From: Pardosa pseudoannulata
Lineage: Eukaryota; Arthropoda; Arachnida; Araneae; Lycosidae
Length of the DNA: 64,000 nt
NCBI GenBank assembly: GCA_032207245.1
Contig: CM063504.1
Coordinates: 87,223,094-87,287,093 of the forward strand
Direction of reading: 5' to 3'
The notes under the pieces are model-generated. The model was given only the letters and a program-made list of their open reading frames with translations. It searched no databases and was not told the origin of the DNA. Shown piece by piece: positions 36,992 through 49,484 of the stretch. The position numbers and the translations under genes were made by a program. Every line of letters begins with the position of its first letter. The stretch's first letter is position 1.

Positions 36992-37324
36992 CATAGGTTA
37001 TTCAAAAAACTAGTTGTAAAAACTGAAAAGCTAGTTTTACGAAACTTTGTGGCAACACTGAAGATACTCATCTGTATCGTGGGGCGTAGCGGCAATTTCC
37101 GTTTCTTTGATAATCAATCTAAATATGTTTCGACAGCTGCAAGGGGAGTCCAAATGGAAAATACATACAATTATTCGTTTTTGTGGGCGAAAAGTTGTAA
37201 CTACGTTGAAATTTATCGGCAGTTGAATGACGCGTACAGTGAAAATGTAGTGCCATGTCAAGCTATCGAAGAAATGACAGTATGCAGTAAAATAAACCTG
37301 CGTGGTTTTAAAGAGTTTAGATGA
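36992..37324 (+). pseudogene. Mariner transposase N-terminal fragment
   Basis: The frame (open 37049-37324) includes WAKSCNYVEIYRQLNDAYSE, then NVVPCQAIEE and KINLRGFKEFR before a stop. This parallels the mariner helix-turn-helix start (cysteine/serine, E-x-Y-x-x-L-x-x-x-Y, then the WxxxFKxGR region), with the Trp and first Phe altered. Upstream, cataggttattcaaaaaact after TA (36990s) looks like a mariner terminal repeat. Nothing of the catalytic core follows; a related C-terminal fragment is on the same strand at 39398. Confidence 0.55.
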
Positions 37325-39397
37325 AATGTGGGATTATCCTTTGTCATCACTGGCGCAGCCACGGAGGTGGGATGGAGCCAGGAGGCTTAAGCCTCAAGGA
37401 GATAAGGTTGTTTCCTTCTTTGAATTTTTTTGAATGCATAATTATTAGAATGCAAGTTTTTCTTTAAAGTTCATTTTCAATCTCTTGTTAAGTTTTTAAT
37501 ACAGAGTTTAATATAACATTCTTCTTTCATAAATTAAGAGAAGCGATTTTTTCCACTGAGAAGTGTTTGGACCACCTGCTGACCGGGGGACTATTGATTT
37601 TGGGAAAATTCCTAGAGGTTCTTCAAGCTATACCCAAATACCAGTTCCACATTCTGAGAACAAACTTGACTCCTTTTACCCCTCGAGGACTAGCATGTAA
37701 ATGTTATACGAGTCGACTGTTATGAAAGCCATTACCTTTTAAGTAATTAAATCTAGCATTTAAAAATTGAAATAAAACTTTCCGATATCCGATTACGCAT
37801 ACGCGACGCTGGTCTCTTATTATCAACGGGAGTTCTTCCCCTGGTGGCAACGCTGGGCTGATAAGAGTGGAATCGCTGCATCATGCCCTCGAGACGTTGG
37901 TCGCGAACGAGTTAAGGGACGTTAAAACTATTGAAGGGTCAAGAAGGGACGACAGACACAGTACAAATTGAAACGTAGTGTAGCTCGCTTTTTTCGTTCT
38001 CTGAGTGCGGCCAATTGATTTTTGTCATAGTCATGGGTGGCAAAAAGAGAGCCCTCGAAAGATATTTTAAAGATGAACCAGTTGTGGCGGGAAAAAGAAA
38101 TTTGAAGCAAAGGTCATAAATATTTACTACTGAAGTGGTTCGTGTGACTCCACTTTATCAAGTGATTTTTATTAACGAGGTTTGCAGAACTTTAAGACAA
38201 TTGCACGTAAGTGAACCTACATCCTTTCCCCGGGAATAACTTGGAAACCAACTGAAGGTATGGGATATACTTAATTTTTATCTTAAGCTTTGAATACAAA
38301 ATTTCTTTAAGGAGACATAGTACCTTTCGGTTCTTAAAGATTTTCACCATAACAGACTTTATTAGATTCATCTTCAAATAAATCGTTCTGCCCCTTTTAG
38401 ATTAAATTTTTTACAAATGCTTAATAACTCATCAGCTTTCAAAGGATTATTTAGTTTTATAATTCAATTAATCAATTTTTTAAAGTTATATAGAAGATAT
38501 ACAACATTTGAATAGATTAAATTCACCTACCCACAAGATGACTTTTAGAATATGTATATTAGAAACATAATTTTTATTTCAAATTGGAGTAAAATATCTG
38601 TTTCATACTATAAATCTAAATCTTTAACAGTATCTGACATTTTAATTAAAATAATAAGAAAAGCTAAAAGATGTTCAGAAATTGAAAATTAAAAAAGTAA
38701 CTTTTATAATACTATAAAATATATTTCTCGTATTAATATAATTAATATATACAGAAAAAGGTAATTATCTTCTATTTGAAAAATAAAATTAGTTTATAAT
38801 TTACCAATCTCAAAAGTTATTTTGCTTGTAAGGGGATTTCTACCTTTTTACTGGTGTAATATTTTATGTATTTAAGAAAATGTGGTACTTCATATAACAA
38901 AACTAAATATATTTTTTTTAAAGTTCGAGCCTTATTATAAGTCTAGGAAGAAATTTCTTTCTGAGAAAGCAAAACTCTTTACTTTATATTAATTCAAAAA
39001 TAGGCTATTATAATGACTATTTTTCAGCTCTTAAGGCCTTAGGAAATTTAGGAAGTTCAGGATTCTCTTTCTCAAAGGAGAACTACGTATTTCTTGTTTA
39101 ATTGTAAAAAAAATTTCAACGGGTGTATTTTGGTTTTGGTTGAAGTCTGATTATTAAGTTTAATTAGTTGAAAAAAAATTACTGCCACACGAAAAATCAT
39201 CGTAATCTTCATTGGGGAAAGTAAGGCTAATTGAATGTGTTGCGTTTTCAATTCATACAGGTTGACGGGTGATAAGGCCTTAAAGGTACTATGTTCCTTT
39301 AAATCAAGTGATCATGGAGATTTAAAACCACGTGATCACGCCATTGCGCTATTTGGAAATTGGTCCCCCAAAAGTAAATATTCTGGCCGCACCAATG
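37325..39397. other. Intergenic DNA between two mariner fragments
   Basis: Mostly AT-rich. A CpG-containing stretch lies at 37790-38120. Within it a 28-codon ORF (38033-38119) starts MGGKKRALERYFKDEP, similar in flavour to the N-termini of BED/TTF zinc-finger transposase proteins, but too short to call. Nothing else recognised. Confidence 0.35.
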
Positions 39398-39623
39398 TCT
39401 ATCCCATCTATAACCCATACCTTTCGTTTTGTGACTTTCATTTTTTTGGTCCATAATAGATTTTTTTTCAAAGCGATTATCCCTTTTTGAGTGACGAGAT
39501 TGAAACTGTAACCCAAGAAAGGCTATCGGACAATGGACGGGATTTCTTTGAATAATGTATTGAAAAGTTCGTTTCACACTTTCACAAATGTTTATGTAAC
39601 CGAGGCAATTACGGCGAAAAGTA
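39398..39623 (+). pseudogene. Mariner transposase C-terminal fragment
   Basis: Reads VYPIYNPYLSFCDFHFFGP, a stop, then a shifted frame FQSDYPFLSDEIETVTQ, then DFFE-stop-CIEKFVSHFHKCL, then NRGNYGEK and stop. This matches the mariner end: SPDLxPxDFHxFGP, then WL...FFxxGIxKLVxRWxKCLxxxGDYVEK. The third catalytic Asp, expected in SPDL, is Tyr here (NPYL). Two stops and a frame change make it inactive. It may be the other half of the copy that begins at 36992. Confidence 0.75.
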
Positions 39624-40489
39624 GATTTTGTGTAGGAATTTAGGATACAAATAAAGTTATTCTAAAATTTCAATCCTGTTTTGTTTTATTATGCAGTACA
39701 ATTTATCCTAAATTTATGTGCGAGACTTAAAAGTTGATAAAATGGTGATCCAAATGACAAAATTATAAATAACGTCAGATACTTGAAATTTTAGGAAGAT
39801 ATTATTTTTTTTATAGAATTACCTTCACGAGGAAGGAAAAATCGTTCCAAGGATAAGCAAAAGTTCTATACATTATTTTTTAACTGTCCTCTAATAAGTA
39901 CACTTGACGTTAATGGGTTAAATATGAACTACCTTTACAAAAATAAATATAAAAACATTGCTAATAATATATTAAATTTTTAATTTTTATGCAGATTAAT
40001 TAAATACAAAATCAATTAGTTTTGAAAGTCAACATTTTTTAAGAAAAAGTTCAGCAGAGTAAATAGATTCTTTTCAATTATCAGGGGAAGCAGATTTAGG
40101 TTTTTTTTCCCGTTGAAGAGATGAGTTTATAGAAAAAATTATTACTCCCCCTTTAATCATGATAGTTGAAAATTGAGGCAATCTCATGGGAAAAAAAGAA
40201 TTTAACTTGTTGATTGTTATAAACAAAAATGAAAGAATCGGCTGTCTAAATGTCGTTATAGAAGTCAGTTTTAATAGAGTTTAAGAAGGCAAAAATTGAC
40301 AATAATTTTTTTCCAATGAGAAATATTTTAGTTTATTTAAGTTGCAGTTTTCCCCTTAAGGGCTTTGGATGAAGAGATCTATTTGATATATAAATTATTA
40401 TTAAATTTGAGTTTGCAAATTTTACCGTATAGTCATTTTTTATCACCACATTTTCAACTATGCCAAAATGAACGTTCAAACTTTCTCTC
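39624..40489. other. AT-rich intergenic region
   Basis: No recognised gene or repeat; short ORFs only. Confidence 0.5.
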
Positions 40490-41030
40490 AGTTTTTTTGG
40501 AAAATGGAGAATGGCGTCATGGTGGTGTTAATCAGAAATGTTTGTATATCTTTGTGGATCTTATATTTTAAGTCTTCGGTATCTGTAGTTTTGTTAGCGA
40601 AAACCAGTGTCTGAACATAGTTACATAACCAGTCATAGCAAGTTGCAAGATCCGGAGATCTTAGAAGCCAAGATGTGAGTCCCTTGCTGTCAATCTACCT
40701 CTCACCAAAAGTGTCCTCAAGGAACTGAGGCAGGAAGTGAGAAAAGCACAGTTTTTCTGCAGATGGATATCTTTCACAACCGTCAGAATTATCAATTGAG
40801 GCATAAAAAAATGTTTTCACTATGATGAAGTAAGTGCTTCCGGTTATGGTAATGTCGTAGAAAAAGTTGTCCAATTAAGTATTCTATTGTCACATCTCAC
40901 CATTACATTAATTTTGAGGCCATCAAGCACATATGTCATAAACCCACAGGTGTTCTCCCCAATTCCAAATTAGACATTTATAAAAATTGACTATCCACGA
41001 CACATGAAATGTCGCCTCATCGGAGATAAG
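40490..41030 (-). pseudogene. Mariner/Tc-superfamily transposase remnant (DEATFH type)
   Basis: On the minus strand, LISDEATFHVSWIVNFYKC (first catalytic Asp, codon at 41019-41021) is followed by LIWNWGEHLWVYDI and a stop. After a diverged stretch, AEKLCFSHFLPQFLEDTF, a stop, then LRSPDLATCYDWL (third catalytic Asp) and NKTTDTEDLKYKI follow. The blocks follow the family with SDEATFHxSGxVNRHNxRIWG and PPRSPDLTPCDFFLWG, abundant in arthropod genomes. The second-Asp block is not readable. Stops show it is dead. It abuts SINE B2. Confidence 0.7.
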
Positions 41031-41133
41031 GACGGACGACAGAAGCGCATTATCATCCTATAATCGTTGCATTATGAGTTGAGAAATTTTCTATCTGATG
41101 TCTTTGCCTTCTGTCAGTGATGAATAATTTTAT

Positions 41134-41340
41134 GGGTCCTCGTAATTTAGAAGAAGGGACCAAGCTGAAGACCCCAAGGTTTGGTCTGCCAACCTCCAGA
41201 GGTACTGTTTGAGAACGTGGAGGTCATTGTCGCCATGAACATATCTGATGTGCTCCAGTCACCTTTAACGAATAAGGCGGATTTAAGGTCGGCTCGAGTC
41301 TCGAACATGCAACCTTCCAGTTACAAGATCGTTTTGAATG
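41134..41340 (-). repeat. tRNA-derived SINE, family B (copy B2)
   Basis: Shares with copy B1 the words cctcgtaatttagaag, ggaccaagctgaagacccc, a ccagaggtact segment, and agtcacctttaacgaa followed by gatttaaggtcggc. The minus-strand B box is gcatgttcgagac; the A-box half is eroded. Confidence 0.65.
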
Positions 41341-42339
41341 AGCAGATCCACAAATTAGTTTCTAAATGTTAAGCATAATTTTAGTTAAAGTTATATTTTA
41401 TAAAATGTCAAATGCTTCGAAAATAAACAATTTATTCATAGCCACGCATTTCTAAAACCATGTTCAAATTATTCGAACTCGTATTCATAGTTTTCCATTT
41501 CTGTTCAATTAAAAAAAAATAATGATTGAGGTTTCACTGCATTTTTTAAAAAAGTGGCTACTTTATTGAAGTGGATTATTTTTTTATGCAGAGCGTTGGA
41601 GCATCTTAATTTTATGTGAAAGTCCATTATCAGCAAAATAACGTATTATAAAATGTCTCTAACTGATCATTTTATCTTTAAATACTTAAAAATTAATATC
41701 AACTAAACCAATCAAAGTATTACCTGTATTGCTTTGATTCAACTGTCGTAGCAGCTCTTAATTTAGTGATTAGAACCCACATAATTCTTCCCAAAAAATA
41801 GATGTTTACCTGTGAAAGAAAGAAAATATACCTTATAAAAACAAATACAAGACATTAGGATTTAACGTTCAGCAAATTAAAATATTTACATGCCTAATTG
41901 TGGGAAAAATAGCTTAAAAAATAAAAAAAATAATAACTCCAAATCTGGAGCTATTATTATTTTTTATTTTTTCAGAAATATATAATTATGTATTTTAATA
42001 TCATCTGTTCAAATGAAAATATTTTTTCTTTATGGAAAGAAAAATGAAAAATTAGATGAAGCTATTTGATATAATAAGGAATTGGCAGAAAGTATAATTT
42101 TTTAATAATAAATTATTTCATAACTTATAAATTAATTCTGGCAGGATATTTATGATATATTTTTAAGGTTAGATTTCAGTTATGAATTAATTAAAGCACT
42201 ATAATAAAAGAATCTTACTAAGAATGCAGTTTAAATTATTTCCAGGGAAATTTTTTAATTTATATGAAATTTGTATTAGTTATGCAAAATAAAATTTCTA
42301 GAATATAATTACTTAAAATATTCTTTATAATTTAATGGA
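41341..42339. other. AT-rich intergenic region
   Basis: No gene recognised. A small inverted repeat (aataataactccaaatctgg / agctattattattttttat) lies near 41928-41970. Confidence 0.45.
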
Positions 42340-43724
42340 CTTAAGGCTATTTCTCAGTTCGGGGGGCCCGCGGAACCGGGTTCGGTGGAGACGCCAAGCG
42401 TGGGAGATATCGCCAAATTCTAGAACCTTATTTTCTGGCAAACCTTGCTCTTCTTTTCGGACTCTTCCACCACCCCCTAAAAAAGGTGGGGGTGTCAATC
42501 GAAGTCTTTATTTTAGGGTATTGGGGGAAATGACACGTGATTTGAATATCTGACCCTTATTGGTTCCTGTAACTAACAATACTCCAAGACCGCTGAATTT
42601 GGATTTTCTAGCGTCCATTTCGGCTGTGCTCTGGAGGTTTGTCCATTTTGCCTGAGCTCTTATATTTTTTTTTCGTTTTCTTAAATTTAATACTGGAGCT
42701 CACACCAATACAATTGAGGGCTTGTGGAGCTCAGTTAAGAAATCCTTCCTTACAGTTCGCGAATGTGAAGATCAATTTGATTCGTACCTTTGTGAATTTA
42801 TGTGGAGAAAAATGAAATAAAATCCGCAAGATGCTTTTCAGGATTTTTTAAATCAGATCAAACGTGCATATCTACCAACAACTCAGGATACTTAAATTAG
42901 GTTAGCGCTTTATTTATTTTATATTTTATGCTTAATTTTCGAAGAGTAACAAGTGATATTATAATTCACATTTATATTTTTTTTTATTTACTGCTTTTTG
43001 AACTTTATTCAAAATTGTGTCTTAATTTAATACAAAATGACGAAAAAATATTTTTAACTGTATTATTTTACAGTGTTAAAAGTGTCTACATTGTTAAAAG
43101 TGATAAGCTTAGTAATAAAGGTAATTTTATTACGACTCTCTACCGTTATTGTTACGGATGATCAAGGGGAGCTTTACCTCACTTAGATAAGAAAAATTAT
43201 TTCACTCCCTTAGTATCTTCAGAATTTTAAGCTCAAAATTTATTATTTATTTAAAACATTTACTCCGTTCTTATATTTCCATTTTAAGCTAATAATTTCT
43301 AGAAGTAATTTGTACCGTACTTTATAACTATTTAATCGTTTGATAGTTTTTAAATAATTTCATTAAATAGCAACCGTATTTTATAAATATAACTAAATAT
43401 TTTATATGCATAATTGCCTAAATATAACCAACTAATGCTTATATTTTGCTTAATTTGCACTTATTGCAAAAATTCTGTGCTGTTTAGTTTAATAAGCAGT
43501 ACAAAAGCGCCTCTAAATATATTAAAAACTCAAATTTAAATGTGTATTCATCTTAACAAAATTTCAAACCCTTTTTTTGTTTAAAATAGGCTTTGAGATC
43601 GGGTATAAACTTAATACACAAATTGTAAACATCACTTGGCGACAATTTGGCGATCACTTGTACAAAAATAGAGCCAAAAACATGGCGGCGGGGCCCCCGG
43701 AATTGGGAATTTACCGGACTTAAG
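42340..43724. mobile_element. TIR element bounded by CTTAAG with GC-rich inverted arms
   Basis: CTTAAG lies at 42340-42345 and 43719-43724. Going inward the left reads ggctatttctcagttcgggg then gggcccgcgg. The right, reverse-complemented, reads tccggtaaattcccaattcc then gggggccccgccg. Farther in, both sides carry atcgccaaatt. So the two arms are divergent inverted repeats of about 90 bp enclosing 1.2 kb of AT-rich DNA with no transposase. A TTAA or TTA/TAA target is possible; the superfamily is open. Related ends occur near 45064 and 60773. Confidence 0.6.
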
Positions 43725-44390
43725 AAATAAAATGTGATTCCATGAAGTGCTATTCGATGCTGTTTAAAATAATACCCTCTGAATGATAAACAGAAAATAA
43801 ATGGGTGGTAACAGTACATTTTGGTTATTACATGAAAGAATAAAAATGGGTAGTTTATTTAAATTCTTTACTAACTATTAAATATGTTAAACTGTTAAGT
43901 ATTATGCTAAATTAATAAATCTACATGCATACATTAAATAGTATTGTATAATAATTTTACAGTTTTTACTTTTTTAATGACTGATACTTACGGATGATTT
44001 ATACAATTCTAAATTTCTTAATTAACACTAGATGGCGGCACTACAGTGCTCTACATTTAATCGACTTTTAGAATAATTTCATAAATTGCCAAATGCATTT
44101 TTATTTTTATTTGATATACACAAATGTATTAGGTTTATTTATTTTAAATCTAGCTAACCAGTTTTTCGTAATAGATGAATAGCAAACATCCTAATTTCTA
44201 GGACTATTAGCACATACTGAATGAAGATAGTTCAAGTGATAATTCAGTACAAGAATTAGCAAAATAATATTCACACAGAAATAACTTCAAACAATTATGG
44301 ATTTGTTGGCCTAATTTTAAAAGTTTCATCTTGAATGAGGTTAAATTACCAGTATTCAACTTAACCAAAGTATTAATTTTTAGTGAAATA

Positions 44391-44905
44391 CATTTACGTG
44401 GGGTCAAAGGGGGGCAGAGCCCCCCTTGGTTAAAAAAGTTTTTGATAACTCAAAAATTTATTTAAAAAATTGGAAAGTACTAACCTTTTAATGTTCTTTG
44501 AAAATTAAAAGTAAATCTCTGCGGATGTTTTATTTATTTTTTATTTCTGGTTTATCTTTTAAAATGAAATTTTTAATTATTTTGTGTGTTTAAAATAAGG
44601 AAATATTTTAAGAATATTAAAAAAAAAATAATAATAAAAAATTAATTTATTACATTTTTAATAAATTTTTATATTAATAACATTTACGGGGGGTCAAGGG
44701 GGGCAGAGCCCCCTTGGTTAAAAAACTTTTGATAAATCAAAAATTTATTTAAAAAATTAAAAAGTACTAACCTTTTAATATTGTTTGAAAATTAAAAAAA
44801 ATCTTTGCGTATGTTTTTTTTTATTTCTAATTTATCTATTTTTAATTGTTTTGTGTGCTTAAAATCAGGAAATATTTTAAGAATATTAAAGAACAAAAAT
44901 AATCA
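44391..44905 (+). repeat. Tandem duplication of ~290 bp with GC-rich palindrome
   Basis: catttacg starts a unit at 44391 and again at 44681. Both units run gggtcaagg, ggggcagagcccc, ttggttaaaaaa, then gataa-tcaaaaatttattt, aaagtactaaccttttaat and ggaaatattttaagaatatt in the same order. Identity looks high but with small indels. The palindrome is ggggggcagagcccccc in unit 1 and one pair shorter in unit 2. Confidence 0.8.
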
Positions 44906-45063
44906 ATTTTTAATGGTTTAAAATTAACAACCAATTAATATTAAAAAATAACATGAATAAACAAAATTTGTATTAATATAAATATCATTTTACGCAATTT
45001 TCAACATTTTTGCCATTAATTGCAAAATTAGTATATTATTTCACAATAAAATAAGTCAGTTAA

Positions 45064-45222
45064 TTTAGTCGCGCCGAAAATCCGTTGCCGTTCAAAACGT
45101 CAGCCTTCCGGTAACTCCGCTCGAAGGAGTTGGCGCGATTGGCGCCAAAAAAAAAAAATCGCCAAAAATAGCAGGAGGTACCCAATTCTTAAGTAGTCCT
45201 TAAGTAGTACTTAATAACCGGG

Positions 45223-45256
<34 letters not shown>
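45064..45256. repeat. Single end of the CTTAAG/GGTACC repeat family, plus A31 tract
   Basis: Contains ggcgcgattggcgcc, tcgccaaaaatagcagg, aggtacccaattcttaag and two more ttaagta words. This is the same order (cgcca, GGTACC, CTTAAG) as the ends near 43724 and 60773. A run of 31 A (45226-45256) follows. Probably a truncated copy. Confidence 0.4.
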
Positions 45257-45260
<4 letters not shown>

Positions 45261-46059
45261 TGTAGAAGACATTTTGTTTTGGCAAACGGAAAAATTAAAA
45301 CAGAATGAGAGTAGTTAAAAGAAGCACAAAAGTTTGGACATAAAAATAAAATCACTTACCAAAAGCACGATGATGACAGGGCACATGAAAATGTAATCAA
45401 AGTGATCTTTATTTTGCCATGGACACCTGTTGTATGCAGATAGTTAGAAACAATGAGAATAGAAGCATAAGAGTTATAGAAACTTAAAAGTTGTACTATA
45501 AACGACTTAACAATATATATATAAAGGAAATGAAAATTTAATCTTTGTGAGAGTATCAAGTGAAAACCACAGGACATATTAAAATGCTATTTTTAACAAT
45601 TTCTTCATTAGTTACATAACAGCGTGCTTAATTAATTAAAGCCTTTTAAGCAGAGATCGGAACGGGGAAAAGTTCTTTGGCAGGCCTTGGTCCACCAGGT
45701 GCTGTAGTGTCAAAAAAAGAGTGTTTAACCCTTTAAACGGTCAATTTTTTAAAATTTATTTTTTATTTATTTTTTATTTTATCTTATTTTTTAAATTAGG
45801 AATGCTTCCAAAAAAGGCATAATTTTTATTGCATATGATCAAGTACCACACTTAGTAGAATAAGAATAATAAGAAATTGCTTCTTTTTTTTTCCACATGG
45901 ATAAGTCACGCCATCTGTTGAAAAATATCAATACTAAATAGTCTCTTTACAGTAATGGAAAATACAGGAAAATCAGAAAAAGAAAGGAGAAAATATCGAT
46001 GCCAGTACGCCGTACGGACAAACCATTTGCGGCTAATTTTGGGTAGCACGTACACTATA

Positions 46060-46700
46060 TTGTTATTATTATATATATTATTTATAATTTTATATATATA
46101 TATAATATAATTTTATGCATATAGATCAGATTAGATAGAGAGAATAAGAATATAAATGTTATATCTTTTTTATTTTGCATATAAACTTTTGAATATTATT
46201 TATATATATGAATTATAATATATAGTTGTATGTATTATCAGTATATTGTATTATATTTTATATTATTCTTAAATATATGTTATATGTTCTGCTCTGTACG
46301 GGAATATATTTAATATTTATTTTGTTTTAGGAATGTATTGTTCGTGTAAAGATATTTATGTATTATATGTGTTTTATAGATATTTATATATTTATTTGTG
46401 TTTTTCTTGTATATATATGTTAATATAATTAGATTGGTATACTTATTATGTATAATATAGGATATATTGTAATGTATCATTTTGTTACTTGTTGTGTTTT
46501 TATTTGGAATTTATAGTTATTATATTTTATTAATAATATATTATATATATTTATGGATATGTATTTATAGTATTTATATATGTAAAATACACTTATAGAA
46601 TATGTATATATATTTATATATATGTAATATATATATATATAATTTATATGATTATATATATTATTTATATATATGTATATATAAAATAATACCATTTACA
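46060..46700. repeat. Near-pure A/T low-complexity tract
   Basis: About 640 bp composed almost wholly of irregular ta, tat, tta and gtat words. ORFs here translate as Tyr/Ile/Asn repeats and are not genes. Confidence 0.85.
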
Positions 46701-47290
46701 GACATACTAATTTTATACATACATACTTATATGTAATCCAATAATTGTAAAACTGCTGGACACATGATAGCCCCTATTATTTTTACTTGCCCGGGCTACT
46801 GGGCAAGGAGAAAGCTAAATCAGCTAGCAGTAATAACGAACGATGCAGTCTGGCCACATTGAAGAGAACTGCACAAGTCTAATTAAAACTTTATTTTAGA
46901 GCTGCTAAAACGGACATCTTTACTAATCAATGACAGACAAAAAAAAAGACACAAAATCACTCTGCTCGAACAGAGGTGCACCCAAGAGCGAAGACAGAAA
47001 GAATTTTCCCAAGGTAGAAGAAACTTACTCAGCGAATTAAGTGTTAATATCAAGAATAAACGCTGAGCCATTTACCGGCGACAGCTGGAAAACGTGTTGA
47101 ATAGACAGAAAATTTACATCTATAGGATAGAAAACTTTGGGAAATGTATCGAAAGAATTTTAAGTCGAAGACACTCTTTGATTTAGACATTTAGATAAAA
47201 AGATTTTAATGAATTAGAATGGTGAGAGAAGGTTAAGAAAATATTAAAAAATAATTTTGATATATTACACACACACTCTTTCTCCCCCCC

Positions 47291-47293
47291 ATA

Positions 47294-47341
<48 letters not shown>
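47291..47341. repeat. (TA)n microsatellite
   Basis: Roughly 25 TA units with one phase break, preceded by a C7 run. Confidence 0.9.
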
Positions 47342-47345
<4 letters not shown>

Positions 47346-47769
47346 GTTCAGGTTATGTGGGCTTTAATTAGATATTTATGCACGTTTAGATTTGTTACTG
47401 AATTATAATCAAATGAAAATATCTTGAAATAATTCAAATTTATTCACCCGAAACCGTTTTGATTAGAGTGTTGCAATTCATTAAACTATTTTTAAACTAT
47501 TAAAAATATATTTGAAATATAATATTGACATTGCAACATTGTAGATAAGACTGTAGTCATGACTACGAAAATTTGTGTAACTTAAGTTCAAATGTTTTTT
47601 TCGTTGCCGATTGTGCAAAGAAAATGTAACTAATTTTAAAATTAATAAAGTGATAGTACTAAATAAAAGGACCATATTAAAAGAAAGCTTTATAGCTTCT
47701 TTCAAATGATTATTTCAAATTACAAAGAATAAAATGAAGTGGGAGTAATTTATGAAATGGAATTGCTAA

Positions 47770-47888
47770 AGTATGGTTGAATGGATAGGGTGCTACTATT
47801 CAGTGTTGGAGTTCGAATTCCATTGTTAGCATGGATGTTTGTAACCGATCGAAACTGATTTTAAGATGTAGATTATCTCATTATCCAT
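47770..47888 (+). repeat. tRNA-derived SINE, family A (copy A4), 3' truncated
   Basis: A box ggttgaatggatagggtgct and B box ggagttcgaattcc are followed by gcatggatgtttgtaaccga and the tctcatta word. It stops where the TTAA at 47892 begins, so the adjacent TTAA element may have inserted in or next to it. The missing 3' body was not found beyond 49488. Confidence 0.6.
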
Positions 47889-47895
47889 ATCTTAA

Positions 47896-49484
47896 CACAT
47901 TGTATGCGGGACACGTACTAGTATGTTTTCTGACGATTCATACTTGAGCGCAGGTCACGTACTATAGTCCATGTAAAATCTATTGGAGCTTCAAGGTCAC
48001 ACTTTCTCGTTTCCCCCGTCATCGGTTACTATGGTAGCGACCAAGAAGCCTATGCATTCACACTTATTTTCAGCACTTCAGTTGAGGATTTGATTCCAAT
48101 ACGTTCAGAAGACTTGCTTTATTATTATAAATCAAAATTTTCAGTTGTGCATAAATGCGTTAACTATTTACATAAAGAAAAGTTTAACAATATGTATAAA
48201 ATGGTTATAATAAATCACAGATGTTTTTGTAAAAATACAAAAATTCCTTTTAATTTAGAATTCTTACTAAAACGTTATGAATCTCTACCTTCTAAAGAAA
48301 TTTTCACTTTCTAAAAATGTGTCAAGAGACCATAAATCTTTAAATACATAATAAAATTATACAAAATATTGTTATTGCATTAAGACCTCTTTCAATTCTT
48401 GTAAAATCATAAAATAATTAATACAGTACAATTTTGGAATAGAAACTTTACTATGGTCCACATAACTTCATAATATACTTATTAACATACAACTTAAATT
48501 TAAGGAATTTCAGAACTACATTCTCTTAAATAAATTAATTATTAAGAAATACTTTTAATATTTAAATTAAAAGAATCATACAAATATAAAGAAAAATAGT
48601 GAGAAATTATAACTAATTACTCATTAAAATTAGCGAAATATTCAATCATCTTAATGATATTATTTCTGTAAATAATGCAACTGTGTCTGCAAAAGAAAAA
48701 AAGATTTGCTTTTTCAGTAGAATTTTTTAAGTCTTACGGATTAGAATATAACATACAATTTTTGAATTGTAATTTTATGAAATGGGATTATATCTTAAAT
48801 TTATGAACTTAAAAACAGGTCTGAAATTACTCATAAAATTTTGAGTAAAGTATTAAGTATTCTTCAAAGTGTAGTCTAAATATACTTTCATCATGCACGG
48901 AGAGCCCACACGATGCATGACACCTCTTAACACAGTGGGAAAAAAGAGTAATGTCATTCCCCAACTGTCGTTACCATAGTTACAGTTGGTCATTGGGGAA
49001 AAATCAGTGACCTTGAAGTGCCTATTGAGTTTACACCGAGTATAGTATGGGTTAGTGTAACAACATGCTTTGTTTGTAGGTACAAAATAACGGTATATAC
49101 AGGAAAACGAAGCCGAATGTTTTTGTAATAAATTCTGGAAAAATTTGGACGAATAAAAACTAGTTATATCAGTCGATGCGGAACCACAGAACGGGAAAAA
49201 ATTAAAACTATATACTACTATTTCTATTTGATTTTTCATATTTACGATACTATTATAAATTTATCTACTAAAAAATATATTTTTTGTTTACAAAAATCTT
49301 ATGGTTGTTATTTATATATTTCTATTTATATATTTGTTTATGTATTTCACTATAAAATACGAAAAATTGGTTAAAAAATTAAATTATTTTCGATCTATTG
49401 AGATTTAACTGAATAACTAAATTTGCGAGCAAAGCGCCCGCTCCCGGTACAATTCTGCTGCGAAATGTACCAGCACACAATGTG
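47896..49484. mobile_element. piggyBac-like element, non-autonomous
   Basis: The left end after TTAA (47892-47895) is cacattgtatgcgggacacg. The right end, reverse-complemented, is cacattgtgtgctggtacat next to a degenerate TTAT. Inside, 47940-48050 and the reverse complement of 48940-49060 share cttcaaggtcac, cccc-tca/caatg and actatggtaacga-type words. A 75-codon ORF (48090-48314) of unknown type lies between the arms. The long arms are at unequal distances from the ends, so a later insertion or a composite origin is possible. Confidence 0.55.

Noticed and set aside
45724..45760. ttaaccctttaaacggtcaa, like another piggyBac-type terminus
   Set aside because: Only one end is visible; no inverted partner within 1 kb.
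46477..46695. 72-aa Tyr/Ile/Asn-rich ORF
   Set aside because: Translation of an A/T-only low-complexity tract.
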